A stretch of DNA of 11,771 nucleotides from Verrucomicrobiales bacterium (GCA_002729295.1 PBTU01000009.1:13600-25370), one strand, 5' to 3'; shown: positions 1-8,637, counted from the first letter of the stretch. Notes: a model not told the origin generated them from the letters alone. Made by a program: numbers and translations.

Positions 1-136
1 ATATCAACCGCAAACGCACACGTCCCCCAAAATGCCCAAACAGATAATGATAAAGTCCTCAAATGGTAGCTGGGATAAAAATTAAACGACTGGGGAGTAT
101 GCGTTGATAATCGGAAACAATAACGGAGACGGATGC

Positions 137-527
137 AACTTGGTAGCGCAACACCGGCTTGATTTAAGAACATATCACTTTATGTCGCGTATTCTAGCGT
201 TTTTCTTGTTCTGGAATTGAGAAGGCTTTAAACTTGCAATACCTTACCTTTAGTCAGCTCTGAGAAATCCGATTTCTTGGGGAAATATTACCGAATAATT
301 CAATTTGTATTTTCGTTCAGTCCTCTCTCTGATGAGTGGTAGGGGTAAGCGAAAAATGAGTCGATTCCGAAGAGATCCTTCAAGATGTGGTGGTAGGCGA
401 ACTCTTTGCCATTGTCGTAAATTGCGGTCTTGATCACGCCCTTATAGTCTTTAGGAAGACCATAAATGGCTACCCCTGCGTCATCAGCCTGTTTGCTCGG
501 GGAGAGCACCATCGAACTCTTCACCAA
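137..527 (-). pseudogene. IS30-family transposase remnant, truncated and with four in-frame stops
   Basis: The minus-strand translation shows the C-terminal half of an IS30-type DDE transposase. It has the second catalytic Asp in YDNGKEF, the PYHSSERGLNENTN block carrying the catalytic Glu, then after a stop YFPKKSDFSELTKGKV, then LNSRTRKTLEYAT and finally FLNQAGVAL, which resembles the usual end of the family. The helix-turn-helix N-terminus and the first catalytic Asp are missing, because the recognisable homology starts only about 15 bases from the leuA stop. In-frame stops lie at 302-300 (TGA, where the family has Gly), 290-288 (TAA, where Gln is expected), 230-228 (TAA) and 182-180 (TAA). 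Those stops and the truncation make it non-functional. I could not find terminal inverted repeats or a target duplication. Family assignment is confident; exact ends are approximate. Confidence 0.85.
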
Positions 528-536
528 GCACCATTC

Positions 537-2207
537 CTAACGGAGCAAATTCCACGCACACACGAGAGCCTTCACGCCTGCCATCTCGATCGATGGGTCA
601 ACCCCGACCCCCCAGAGAATACGCCCGTCGTCATGACGGAGCTGCACATACGCCGCCGCATCAGAACTCGAACCTCCACGCACCGCGTGCGAGCGGTAAT
701 CGGTTAAAGTGAAATCCTTCAGCCCGCCTCCCTCGAGCGCCTGCACGTAGGCATTGATGGGGCCGTTTCCAATTCCCTCCAGGGTCCGCGACTTGCCACC
801 TACTTCGACCTGAGCCTTGCAAGAAACCTCTCCGCGTCCGGCAGCATGGTGGTCCAACACGTAATCCACGAGATTCATCTCGGATGACACATTGGCAAAC
901 TCTTCCAGGAACACCTTCCCGACCTCCTCCGCCGAAAGCTCCTTACCCCGTTCGTCCGCCAAATCATAAACGCGCTTCCCAACCTGGGGATGCATTGTCT
1001 TGGGTAAATCAAAGCCGTGCTCTTGATCGAGAATGTAGGCCACCCCGCCTTTCCCGGACTGCGAATTGATTCGGACGATCGCTTCGTAACTCCGACCAAT
1101 ATCGTGGGGGTCAATTGTCAGGTAAGGCACGCCCCAATTTCCAGCCTCTTCTTTTTTCCGCCGATCGAGACCTTTCTTAATCGCATCCTGATGACTTCCC
1201 GAGAAAGCCGTGAACACTAGCTCCCCGGCATAAGGCTGACGATCAGGAACGGTCATGCGGGTGGTCCGCTCATACACTTCGCGCATCCGCGAAAGATTCG
1301 AAAAATCCAAACCCGTCTCGATACCATGACTATTCATATTTAACGACACGATTACGATATCGAGATTCCCCGTCCGCTCGCCACAGCCGAATAAAGTTCC
1401 CTCCACCCGATCCGCACCAGCCATCAGGCCCAGCTCTGTCGCAGCAACGCCCGTCCCACGATCATTATGTGTATGCAGGGAAATAATCACCGAATCCCGC
1501 GCCGAGATATTACGACACATCCACTCGATCTGATCGGCATGCACATTGGGAGTAGTCCACTCCACCGTTGCAGGGAGATTCAAAATCATCTTCTTCTCCG
1601 GAGTTGGTTTCCACACCGCTATCACGCCCTCGCAACACTCAAGTGCGAAGTCCAATTCGGTATCGGAAAAACTCTCGGGCGAATATTGTAGCACGATTTC
1701 AGTCTCAGGAATCGTCGCCACTAATTCCTTCACCACCTTCGCACCCTCCACCGCAATCGCCTTGATGTCCTCACGGGAGGCATCGTGGAAAGTCACCCGA
1801 CGCTGCAGCGTGCTGGTGGAATTATAAATGTGCACGATGACACGACGAGCTCCCTTGATGGCCTCGAAAGTCCGCTCGATCAAATGACGGCGCGTCTGCA
1901 CCAAGACCTGCACCGTAACGTTGTCAGGAATGCGGTCTTCCTCAATCAAGCGACGCATGAAGGAAAACTCGGTGTCGCTCGCCGAGGGAAAGCCAATCTC
2001 GATCTCCTTGAATCCAACCTCCACTAACAGATCGAACATCTCCAGTTTTTCCTCAACACTCATCGGAATAGGCAGTGCCTGGTTGCCATCCCGTAAGTCG
2101 ACGGAACACCAAATCGGAGCTGCGTCGATAGTGCGATCCGGCCAGGTCCGGTCGGATAATTCGACGGCCGGAAAGGGACGGTATTTGGATATGGTTTCAG
2201 TTTTCAT
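537..2207 (-). CDS. leuA: 2-isopropylmalate synthase
   Basis: This enzyme condenses acetyl-CoA with 2-oxoisovalerate to give 2-isopropylmalate, the first committed step of leucine synthesis, in the cytoplasm. The 556-residue protein has the length and layout of the long LeuA type. DLRDGNQ (R39, D40) opens the HMGL-like TIM barrel, H245-T-H247-N-D249 provides metal ligands, and GCGERTGN (274-281) is the conserved barrel-end signature. The last 120 or so residues form the LeuA allosteric domain that normally binds leucine for feedback inhibition. The ATG at 2207 begins the typical N-terminal extension of this type; no clear Shine-Dalgarno sequence precedes it. A leucine-rich leader ORF lies upstream, suggesting attenuation. 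The gene ends in TAG only about 10-15 bases before IS30 homology, yet its C-terminus (VKALVCAWNLLR) looks complete. Confidence 0.95.
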   Translation of the reverse strand: MKTETISKYRPFPAVELSDRTWPDRTIDAAPIWCSVDLRDGNQALPIPMSVEEKLEMFDLLVEVGFKEIEIGFPSASDTEFSFMRRLIEEDRIPDNVTVQVLVQTRRHLIERTFEAIKGARRVIVHIYNSTSTLQRRVTFHDASREDIKAIAVEGAKVVKELVATIPETEIVLQYSPESFSDTELDFALECCEGVIAVWKPTPEKKMILNLPATVEWTTPNVHADQIEWMCRNISARDSVIISLHTHNDRGTGVAATELGLMAGADRVEGTLFGCGERTGNLDIVIVSLNMNSHGIETGLDFSNLSRMREVYERTTRMTVPDRQPYAGELVFTAFSGSHQDAIKKGLDRRKKEEAGNWGVPYLTIDPHDIGRSYEAIVRINSQSGKGGVAYILDQEHGFDLPKTMHPQVGKRVYDLADERGKELSAEEVGKVFLEEFANVSSEMNLVDYVLDHHAAGRGEVSCKAQVEVGGKSRTLEGIGNGPINAYVQALEGGGLKDFTLTDYRSHAVRGGSSSDAAAYVQLRHDDGRILWGVGVDPSIEMAGVKALVCAWNLLR

Positions 2208-2245
2208 CGTCTTGGAGAGATGGAGTTGAATGAGGGGATGATCCT

Positions 2246-2346
2246 GATTCTAAGTCTTCTGATCCTCGGATCGGTGGGGGTTCCGCACTCAACGCAGTCC
2301 CGGAAAGTTGGCCCAAGAACAAAAAGCGACATCAGACTTTAGAATC
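2246..2346 (-). promoter_or_regulatory. Candidate attenuator fold between leader ORF and leuA
   Basis: In the minus-strand transcript, the segment covering the last codons and stop of the leader ORF (2346-2331, GATTCTAAAGTCTGAT) is complementary to a segment about 38 bases before leuA (2263-2246, ATCAGAAGACTTAGAATC). The pairing is 8 bp, then a one-base bulge, 4 bp, a three-base bulge and 3 bp. A competing small hairpin, GATCC/GGATC, overlaps the second segment at about 2261-2272. A ribosome finishing the leader peptide would cover the first strand, while one stalled at the Leu codons would leave it free. No U-tract follows, so control would be by Rho or by access to the leuA start rather than by an intrinsic terminator. 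The pairing is visible; the mechanism is inferred. Confidence 0.4.
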
Positions 2347-2404
2347 CGAGTCGCAAACCTAAAAGAAGGGCCAATACTTTCTTCACAGGCCGAAGAAAAC
2401 GCAT
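2339..2404 (-). CDS. Putative leucine-rich leader peptide of leuA (21 aa)
   Basis: A short ORF 131 bases upstream of leuA, in the same direction, encodes MRFLRPVKKVLALLLGLRLG followed by F and TAA. Seven of 21 residues are Leu, with three consecutive Leu codons (CTT CTT TTA) in the middle and a mix of Leu codon types. AAAGG sits about 7 bases before the ATG as a weak ribosome binding site. A stronger GGAGGTG lies about 20 bases away, too far for this ATG. Leucine-rich leader peptides are the known sensing device of leu attenuators: scarce charged leucyl-tRNA stalls the ribosome here and changes the fold of the downstream mRNA. What I see is the composition, position and downstream complementarity; the function is inferred. 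It could be a chance ORF. Confidence 0.55.
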   Translation of the reverse strand: MRFLRPVKKVLALLLGLRLGF

Positions 2405-2607
2405 CGCGCCGCCTTTGTCAATTCACCTCCACCGATTTCCTTCCTTTGCTTCAACTCCACCGCTCCTGACCCACAGCAGCCAAAAAAACCGGGAGACAAT
2501 GGGATAGGAAACGCTGCTGCTCGGCGGCTGTTGATTTGGCAAAGATCGAATTAACTCTTTCGAATCAAAGGAAAGACAGCTTCCCGTCACTCCGTAGCTT
2601 GACCCTT

Positions 2608-4956
2608 ATGATTTCACGCGCACTCAGCCTTATCCTGATCTTCACCTTCCCGGTTCTCGCTCAGGGCTCCAAGGAAGACTACCAACGCGCCGACGACCTC
2701 GGAAAACGCTTCTCCGGAAAAGTCTTCCGCGACCGTGTTGATCCCAAGTGGGTCAAGGGCACCAAAAAATTCTGGTATCGCGTCCGCACCGGGCCCAAGT
2801 CCGAAAAATATGTCCTCATCGATTCTACCACCGGCGCCCGCAAGGAAGCAGACAAGCTCGACCGACTCCTCCCCAAGAAAAATAAGCCCTCCACGAATGG
2901 CTCGACCGTCATAGTACTTCCCGCCCCACGCACTCACAAATCCTCTGGCGACTCCACCACCATCACCTTTCTAAATAAAACCAAACAGCCGGTGCAATTC
3001 CTCTGGCTAGGCAATCTCAACAGCCCGACGCCCTACGGAAAAGCGGAACCTGAAAAGCAAATCGACCAGCATACTTATGCCGGTCACGTCTGGATCGCCA
3101 AAGGACCAAAAAACAAAACCCTTGGCGTCTTTGAAGCCACCGCCAAGCCGGGCCTCGCCGTAATCGATGGTTCCTGGAAACCGTCAAAAGAAAAAAAGGA
3201 TCATCCCAAACGTCGCAAAAAAAGCGAGACCCCGCCCGACGGAAAATGGCGCGCCGTAATTTCAAATTACAATCTCACTCTCACCAATCTCGAAACAAAT
3301 AAAACCATCTCCCTCTCCAAATCCGGCACCAAAGACAATCCCTTCACCGGCCAAATCTATTGGTCGCCTGACCGTAGTAAAATCGTCGCCATCCAGCGTA
3401 AAAATGCAGACAAGCGGAGGGTTCATATCGTGGAATCCTCCCCCAAAGACCAAGCGCAACCCAAACTCAAAACCATCACCTACGTCAAACCCGGTGACAC
3501 CATCGACCACCCCCGCCCACACCTCTTCGATCTTAGCACCCAAAAAGAAATTCCCCTCAACAACGAGCTCTTCAAGAATCCCTGGAGCCTCTCGGATTTT
3601 AACTGGGATTCCGACTCCTCGCAATTCACCTTCCTCTACAACCAGCGCGGACATCAGGTCCTCCGCGTCGTCGCCATCAATGCGAAATCCGGCAAGGCCT
3701 CCTCGCTCATCGCCGAGACCCCGGAGACTTTCGTCTGCTACTCCCGAAAAAAATACTACCATCGGCTTGAGGAAACCAAGGAAATCATCTGGATGTCCGA
3801 ACGCGACGGATGGAATCATCTCTACCTCTTCAACAGTAAAACCGGCTCGCCCAAAAACCAAATCACCAAAGGCAAATGGGTCGTCCACAAAGTCGATCGT
3901 ATCGACCACGAAAAGCGCCAGATCTGGTTTCAACTCGGAGGGATTTATCCCAATCAGGATCCTTACCACGTCCACTTCGCCCGTATTAATTTCGACGGTA
4001 CTAATCTGGTAAAACTAACGGCAGGCGACGGGACTCACAATATTGACTACTCGCCCGATGGAAAATTTTTCATCGACACCTACTCCCGCGTCGACCTCCC
4101 GCCCGTCACCGAACTGCGACGCACCAAAGACGGCTCGCTAGTCACCGTCCTCGAAAAGGCTGATCATTCAGCTCTCAAAAAGGCTGGTTGGAAAACCCCC
4201 GAACGCTTCGTCGCCAAAGGCCGTGATGGCAAAACAGACATCCACGGCATCATCCGCCGCCCGAGCAATTTTGACCCCAGGAAAAGATATCCTGTCATCG
4301 AACAAATCTACGCTGGACCTCACGATGCGCACGTCCCTAAACGGTTCTCCTCACGCGGCCACGCGATTGCGGAACTTGGGTTCATCGTGGTGCAAATCGA
4401 CGGTATGGGCACCTCGCTCCGCTCGAAAGCCTTCCACGACGTCTGTTGGCAAAACATCGGCGACGCCGGCTTCCCCGACCGCGTTCTTTGGATCAAAGCC
4501 GCAGGGAAAGACCGTTCCTGGATGGACCTCAGCCGGGTTGGGATTTACGGAGGCTCCGCCGGAGGACAGAACGCCATGCGCGCCCTCATTACACACCACG
4601 ATTTTTATAAAATCGCTGTCGCCGACTGCGGTTGCCACGACAATGCCATGGACAAGATATGGTGGAATGAACAATGGATGGGCTATCCACTCGGGGAACA
4701 CTACAAAGCCTCCTCCAACACCGCCCAGGCCCACCGCATGGAAGGAAAGCTTCTCCTCATCGTCGGCGAACTCGATACCAACGTCGATCCCGCCTCCACG
4801 ATGCAAGTCGTCAACGCCCTCGTCAAAGCCGACAAAGACTTCGACCTCCTCGTCATCCCTGGCGCCGGTCACGGAGCCGCCGGGACGAAATACGGCCGCC
4901 GCCGCCAGAAAGACTACTTCGTCAGACACCTCCTTGGCGTCGAGCCGAGGCACTAG
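2608..4956 (+). CDS. Exported S9 family (DPP-IV-like) serine peptidase with VHL-beta-like domain
   Basis: This is a secreted or periplasmic prolyl-oligopeptidase-family enzyme of about 782 residues, expected to release N-terminal dipeptides or cut small peptides. I start it at the ATG at 2608, which begins a clean signal peptide (MISRALSLILIFTFPVLA, then QG). The longer frame from a TTG at 2536 would put 24 polar residues in front of it. Residues about 115-187 resemble the beta domain of the VHL protein (ITFLN, PVQFLWL, HTYAGHVW). About 210-540 is the DPP-IV N-terminal propeller, with SERDGWNHLYL at 397 onward and SRVDLPPVTELR near its end. The rest is the alpha/beta hydrolase: nucleophile S650 in GGSAGG, D723 in GELDTNV and H755 in GAGHG, so the triad is complete. 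A basic lysine-rich linker (about 193-206) follows the VHL-like part. It is convergent with the next gene and ends in TAG. Confidence 0.9.
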   Translation: MISRALSLILIFTFPVLAQGSKEDYQRADDLGKRFSGKVFRDRVDPKWVKGTKKFWYRVRTGPKSEKYVLIDSTTGARKEADKLDRLLPKKNKPSTNGSTVIVLPAPRTHKSSGDSTTITFLNKTKQPVQFLWLGNLNSPTPYGKAEPEKQIDQHTYAGHVWIAKGPKNKTLGVFEATAKPGLAVIDGSWKPSKEKKDHPKRRKKSETPPDGKWRAVISNYNLTLTNLETNKTISLSKSGTKDNPFTGQIYWSPDRSKIVAIQRKNADKRRVHIVESSPKDQAQPKLKTITYVKPGDTIDHPRPHLFDLSTQKEIPLNNELFKNPWSLSDFNWDSDSSQFTFLYNQRGHQVLRVVAINAKSGKASSLIAETPETFVCYSRKKYYHRLEETKEIIWMSERDGWNHLYLFNSKTGSPKNQITKGKWVVHKVDRIDHEKRQIWFQLGGIYPNQDPYHVHFARINFDGTNLVKLTAGDGTHNIDYSPDGKFFIDTYSRVDLPPVTELRRTKDGSLVTVLEKADHSALKKAGWKTPERFVAKGRDGKTDIHGIIRRPSNFDPRKRYPVIEQIYAGPHDAHVPKRFSSRGHAIAELGFIVVQIDGMGTSLRSKAFHDVCWQNIGDAGFPDRVLWIKAAGKDRSWMDLSRVGIYGGSAGGQNAMRALITHHDFYKIAVADCGCHDNAMDKIWWNEQWMGYPLGEHYKASSNTAQAHRMEGKLLLIVGELDTNVDPASTMQVVNALVKADKDFDLLVIPGAGHGAAGTKYGRRRQKDYFVRHLLGVEPRH

Positions 4957-5062
4957 AATTTCATTTTACCTGAAAGATTCGCTCGCACTTCGGAATTACG
5001 GCACCTTTCCAGTTCTTATCGACCCCGGGAGTACCAAACCACCCAGACGGGAACTCTTCCCC

Positions 5063-6409
5063 CTATACCTTCATCGCCCCTATCTCGCCCGTACTATCCG
5101 CGAAGCGCTCTTTCTCAACTCCCATCATCTTAGCCTGGGTCAACCAGAGATTCGCCAACGGCGTGCCCTCGGGCATATTAATGTGTTGCCCGCTCTTGGT
5201 CTCTTTCCCGCCACCGGCAACAATGATCGGGAGGTCATTATACTGATGAGTCGAGCCATCGCCCAAGCCCGAGCCATAAGTGAAGAGCGTATTGTCGAGC
5301 AAGGTCGACCCATCCGCTTCCCCAACACTCTTCATCCTTTCCAAAAGATAAACGTATTGCTCCATGTGAAAGCGATCTACTTGGAGAAGATCATCAATCA
5401 TCTTCGTTTGATTGTGTGACATCCCGTGGTGACTCCGCGGCTTGTCAAACAAACCTTCAAACTTATAAGGCGTATCCCATCGCTCCGGCCCGACCATGAA
5501 GGTCGTCACATTGGTCAGCCCCGTCTGCAAAGCCACCACCATGAGATCGCCCATGAGTCGAATATACTCACCACGTGGCAAATACGCTTCGGGCGGCTCA
5601 TCGAATTTCACTTTCGACAGCTCAACCTTCATTTGTTCAAGACGATCCATCTGCACTTCAATGGCACGGATGGAATCAAAGTATTCCGCAAACTTTTGCC
5701 CGTCCTCATATCCCAGGTCCCGCTTCAAGGAGTGCGCGTCTTCCAACACGAGATCGGTGACATCACGATACTTGTCAATCTCCCGAGTTGAAAACAAACG
5801 GTGATACATCTTGCGAGGATCACGAATCGACGGCGCGAGATGCCCGGTCCCATACCAAGAAATATTGTCAAAGTAGATCGACTCCTTGTTGTCCTTGTGG
5901 CTGTTGCAACTGAACTCAAGAGTCGAAAAGGGCGTCTTTGTCCCCACCACATCAGCCACCAAATGATCGAGCGTCCGGTCCAATGGCCACGCCGTCCCTT
6001 TGATCGTGTAAGGCGGGGCGCTACTCAGGTAACAGGAGGCACATTGCGCGTGAACATCTGTCCCTTGTTGAAAGGTCCGGTCCATTCCGGTGATGAGGTT
6101 AATCTCGGATTTGAACCGCTCCAGCGGCTGCATCGTCGGAGTGAGCTGCTCCAATTTCTTGACGGAATAATTCGGATCCTGCTTTCCGAGAGATCTGCCC
6201 AACTGCCCCAGATTTCCCTTCGGAATGACATCATCTGCTTCGCCCGGGAAAAACCCCCGCCGCACCACACCAATCGGGACATAGAAATGCGCCATGCGCT
6301 TCGCTACTCGGGAAGCCGCCGCAGGAGCCGCAATACTCTCCAACCATGGCAAGGCCAGAGCCGCGCCACCAATTCCACGCAGAAAATCCCGTCGTGTATT
6401 CCCTCTCAT
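5063..6409 (-). CDS. DUF1552 domain protein with Tat signal
   Basis: This 448-residue protein belongs to the DUF1552 family, which is abundant in Planctomycetota, Verrucomicrobiota and Myxococcota and has no established biochemical role. The N-terminus is a twin-arginine signal (R6-R7-D-F-L-R, then a hydrophobic stretch GGAALALPWL), so the protein is probably exported folded. Recognisable family segments include FYVPIGVVRRGFFPG, the LITGMDRTF block, DVHAQCASCYLS and the C-terminal TLFTYGSGLGDGSTHQYNDL. The ATG at 6409 lies 3 bases after the stop of the upstream DUF1592-type gene and has a good ribosome binding site (GAGGA about 8 bases upstream), so the two are almost certainly one transcription unit. 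DUF1552 genes usually sit directly beside DUF1592-type cytochrome genes, as here. The gene ends in TAG; no clear terminator is visible in the 106 bases before the convergent peptidase gene. Confidence 0.9.
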   Translation of the reverse strand: MRGNTRRDFLRGIGGAALALPWLESIAAPAAASRVAKRMAHFYVPIGVVRRGFFPGEADDVIPKGNLGQLGRSLGKQDPNYSVKKLEQLTPTMQPLERFKSEINLITGMDRTFQQGTDVHAQCASCYLSSAPPYTIKGTAWPLDRTLDHLVADVVGTKTPFSTLEFSCNSHKDNKESIYFDNISWYGTGHLAPSIRDPRKMYHRLFSTREIDKYRDVTDLVLEDAHSLKRDLGYEDGQKFAEYFDSIRAIEVQMDRLEQMKVELSKVKFDEPPEAYLPRGEYIRLMGDLMVVALQTGLTNVTTFMVGPERWDTPYKFEGLFDKPRSHHGMSHNQTKMIDDLLQVDRFHMEQYVYLLERMKSVGEADGSTLLDNTLFTYGSGLGDGSTHQYNDLPIIVAGGGKETKSGQHINMPEGTPLANLWLTQAKMMGVEKERFADSTGEIGAMKV

Positions 6410-6412
6410 AAT

Positions 6413-8452
6413 TTATTTCCTCTTGGGGTTCATCTTACTCAAAAACGGCTCGCTCGTCACGATTTCTCTCAAAAGCGTTTGTATCCGGTAACCGTCCTTC
6501 GCGGTCACTTCCGAGATCTTATCCAGGGCCATTCCATCCGTGACCCCCAACTCGCGCCCCAAACTGAATGCCAACAAATGCCCCGCCAGCCCCCGGGTAA
6601 AGCGATCTTTCTCAGCGAGAACGGCATCCTTAAATTCCACCACGTTGGAAAAGGTATGCTTCCTGAAAAGAACTCCCTCCATATCGACCTTACGGCCATT
6701 CTCATACTTCTCCCGCCATTGCCCCACGGCATCGTAGTTCTCCAGTGCAAAGCCCAGTGGATCGATCTGTTCATGACACCCCCGACAATCCGCCCGTTCC
6801 CGGTGCATTGCCAAACGCTCCCGCAAGGTCAGGTGTTCTTCACCGTCTTTCGGCTCCTCGCCGAGCGGAGGCACGTCAGCCGGCGGTGGCTCGGGCGGAT
6901 TATTGAAAATCACTCCCGCGATCCACGCCCCGCGCGTAATAGGTTGGGTCCTCTCCGGACCCGAAGTCATCGTCATCACGGCGGCATTGGTAATGACTCC
7001 ACCGGTTCGACGGTCAGTGACAGGAACACGATCAAAACTCAACACACCAACTCCGCCCCGCTTCTTTTTAGCGACCTCACCCAACTCGCCATAGGACTCT
7101 TCGAGATGGCCTGATCGATAGGTGAAGTCCGAATCAATCAACTGCGTGATCGACTGGTTCTCGATCAAGACGGTCTCGAACAAAAGCAAGGGCTCCAGCA
7201 TCATGTGCATGCTGTCGCGATACCTGCTGAAGTAAAACTTCGGGAACTTCTTGAGGTCCGGCACCGAGGAAATAATCCGCTCCAATTGCAGCCACTGCGA
7301 TGGAAAGCTATCGCAAAATCGCTTCACTTTCCGGTCCTTCAACATTCTCGTGACCTGTCCCGAGAGAACATCTTCCCTCATCAACTCGCCAGACTTCGCC
7401 AGCGCGAGCAATTCTTCATCCGGCAGGCTTCCCCAGAGGAAAAAAGACAAACGCGAGGCCAGGTCATAGCCGTCCACCTTCCGGCTTCCTTCGCTCGCGC
7501 CATCGTAGAGATACAAAAACTTCGGCGAGGAAATCACCGCCGACGAAATCATCTTCATCGCCTGGGTGTAGTCCAACCCCTTCTTCATCTGACCCACGAC
7601 ATAACCCGCATACCGATCCAACAGCTCTGAAGTCACCGGGCGGCGAAAGGCTTTGGTCAAAAATTTCTCCAATCTCGGCCGCACCAACGCTTCGGGATTT
7701 GTCTCTTTGGGAGGGAGCAAGAAAAACTCCTTCCATATCCCCACCCGCCTCGGACCGAAGTCCTTACTCTCGACAATGGATTGACCCAACTTCAAAAAAG
7801 ACTCCATTAAGAGCGGAGAAAGCGAAAGGTGATCCGCTTGATTATCATAACCATGCTCTGCTCTCAGATCCTGTGGAAAAGCGGCCACTCCCGCCAGGCG
7901 TGGCTCGATCATTTGGGACTTCCCGAGCGGACGACTCCCCACCGTCACCCGGTCCGCCATCTTCCCGGTCTCCGGTTTGAAGTATCCCTTGTGTTCCCGC
8001 ATCATGCGCTCCGGCAGCGTGAAGACATTACATTTCAGGCCAAACAAATCCGTCACCGCATTGTTATACTGAAAGCGGTTCATCCGCCGAATCGGAGATT
8101 GGAGATACTCCTTCTTCCCCGCCACCGATTGATGGAGCAAATCTTCCAGATCTCCCAAAAACTTCTTCCGCGCCTCCGGTTTCAGCTGCGGTTCATCCTC
8201 CGGCGGCATTTCCTCAAAATCGATTGCCTCCACAATACTCTCCAGCAACTTCGGCTGCGCCTTCAGCTCCTCCAAACTCCCAATCTCCAACAAATTCACC
8301 TTCCCCTTAACCTTCCCGTCCTTGCCATGACAGGAAATACAGTTCTCCTGAAATACCCCCAGCACACCCCCGGCAGCCTGCAGACCCCAGGTAAAAGCCA
8401 GAACCAGAAAAATTCCAAAAGCTCTTCGGACCATTTCCCCAGTTCTATTCAT
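6413..8452 (-). CDS. Exported multidomain cytochrome c protein (DUF1587/1595/1592/1588/1585 architecture)
   Basis: This protein of about 679 residues has the stacked-domain arrangement typical of Planctomycetota and Verrucomicrobiota. A signal peptide (hydrophobic FGIFLVLAFTWGLQAA) is followed by a cytochrome-like domain with heme motif C38-I-S-C41-H42 and a probable axial Met in EEMPPED (M82). Next come the DUF1587 region (RRMNRFQYNNAVTDLFGL, about 122-139), the DUF1595 region (FLTKAFRRPVTSELLDRY), DUF1592 (DLASRLSFFLWGSLPDEELL), DUF1588 (RGGVGVLSFDRVPVTDRRT) and a C-terminal DUF1585 region. A second CxxCH (C556, C559, H560) lies just ahead of EQIDPLGFALENYDAVG. It probably carries electrons outside the cytoplasm together with the DUF1552 protein encoded 3 bases downstream; the substrate is unknown. 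I chose the ATG at 8452. An ATG at 8434 and a TTG at 8470 are alternatives, and the signal peptide holds with any of them. Confidence 0.9.
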   Translation of the reverse strand: MNRTGEMVRRAFGIFLVLAFTWGLQAAGGVLGVFQENCISCHGKDGKVKGKVNLLEIGSLEELKAQPKLLESIVEAIDFEEMPPEDEPQLKPEARKKFLGDLEDLLHQSVAGKKEYLQSPIRRMNRFQYNNAVTDLFGLKCNVFTLPERMMREHKGYFKPETGKMADRVTVGSRPLGKSQMIEPRLAGVAAFPQDLRAEHGYDNQADHLSLSPLLMESFLKLGQSIVESKDFGPRRVGIWKEFFLLPPKETNPEALVRPRLEKFLTKAFRRPVTSELLDRYAGYVVGQMKKGLDYTQAMKMISSAVISSPKFLYLYDGASEGSRKVDGYDLASRLSFFLWGSLPDEELLALAKSGELMREDVLSGQVTRMLKDRKVKRFCDSFPSQWLQLERIISSVPDLKKFPKFYFSRYRDSMHMMLEPLLLFETVLIENQSITQLIDSDFTYRSGHLEESYGELGEVAKKKRGGVGVLSFDRVPVTDRRTGGVITNAAVMTMTSGPERTQPITRGAWIAGVIFNNPPEPPPADVPPLGEEPKDGEEHLTLRERLAMHRERADCRGCHEQIDPLGFALENYDAVGQWREKYENGRKVDMEGVLFRKHTFSNVVEFKDAVLAEKDRFTRGLAGHLLAFSLGRELGVTDGMALDKISEVTAKDGYRIQTLLREIVTSEPFLSKMNPKRK

Positions 8453-8582
8453 TTTAACCAAACAACACAAGCCCTGAGACTACGGCAGCTCTCTTGCTTT
8501 TCATTCAAGGCAGTAAAAGAAGTTTAGCCTATAACCGCATCATTTACTAACCCCCCTTTGCGGTGTTCCCAGTGATCTGGAC

Positions 8583-8612
8583 AAAAAATGGCCTGTCCAT
8601 CGGGACAGACCA
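8583..8612 (-). terminator. Rho-independent terminator of the SHD1 gene
   Basis: The minus-strand transcript forms a 10-bp stem, TGGTCTGTCC (8612-8603) with GGACAGGCCA (8598-8589), containing one G-U pair and a CGAU loop, followed at once by six U (8588-8583). It begins 26 bases after the TAA at 8640-8638 but 163 bases after the in-frame UGA at 8778-8776. This supports the TAA as the real end of the coding region. Confidence 0.9.
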
Positions 8613-8637
8613 GTAAAGGATCTTTGGCGCTCCCCTC

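Noticed and set aside
300..302. In-frame TGA in the IS30 remnant as a third recoded UGA
   Set aside because: The position is Gly in the family, no GGUC-loop hairpin follows, and three TAA stops lie downstream, so this is ordinary decay.
2473..2532. Imperfect long-range hairpin (ACAGCAGCC with GGCGGCTGT) upstream of the peptidase
   Set aside because: It has one mismatch in nine, a large loop and no adjoining U-tract or conserved riboswitch features, so it may be chance.
2536..2607. Upstream TTG start for the peptidase
   Set aside because: It would place 24 polar residues before a good signal peptide. The ATG at 2608 fits export better.
3262..3975. 237-residue minus-strand ORF inside the peptidase gene
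   Set aside because: It is a composition shadow antisense to a gene with full domain and active-site evidence.
4223..5419. 398-residue plus-strand ORF overlapping the peptidase end and the DUF1552 gene
   Set aside because: It has low-complexity Ser/Thr/Pro/Arg-rich translation and overlaps two well-supported genes in other frames.
5801..7114. 437-residue plus-strand ORF across the DUF1552/DUF1592 genes
   Set aside because: It is antisense to two recognised genes and its translation shows no family pattern.
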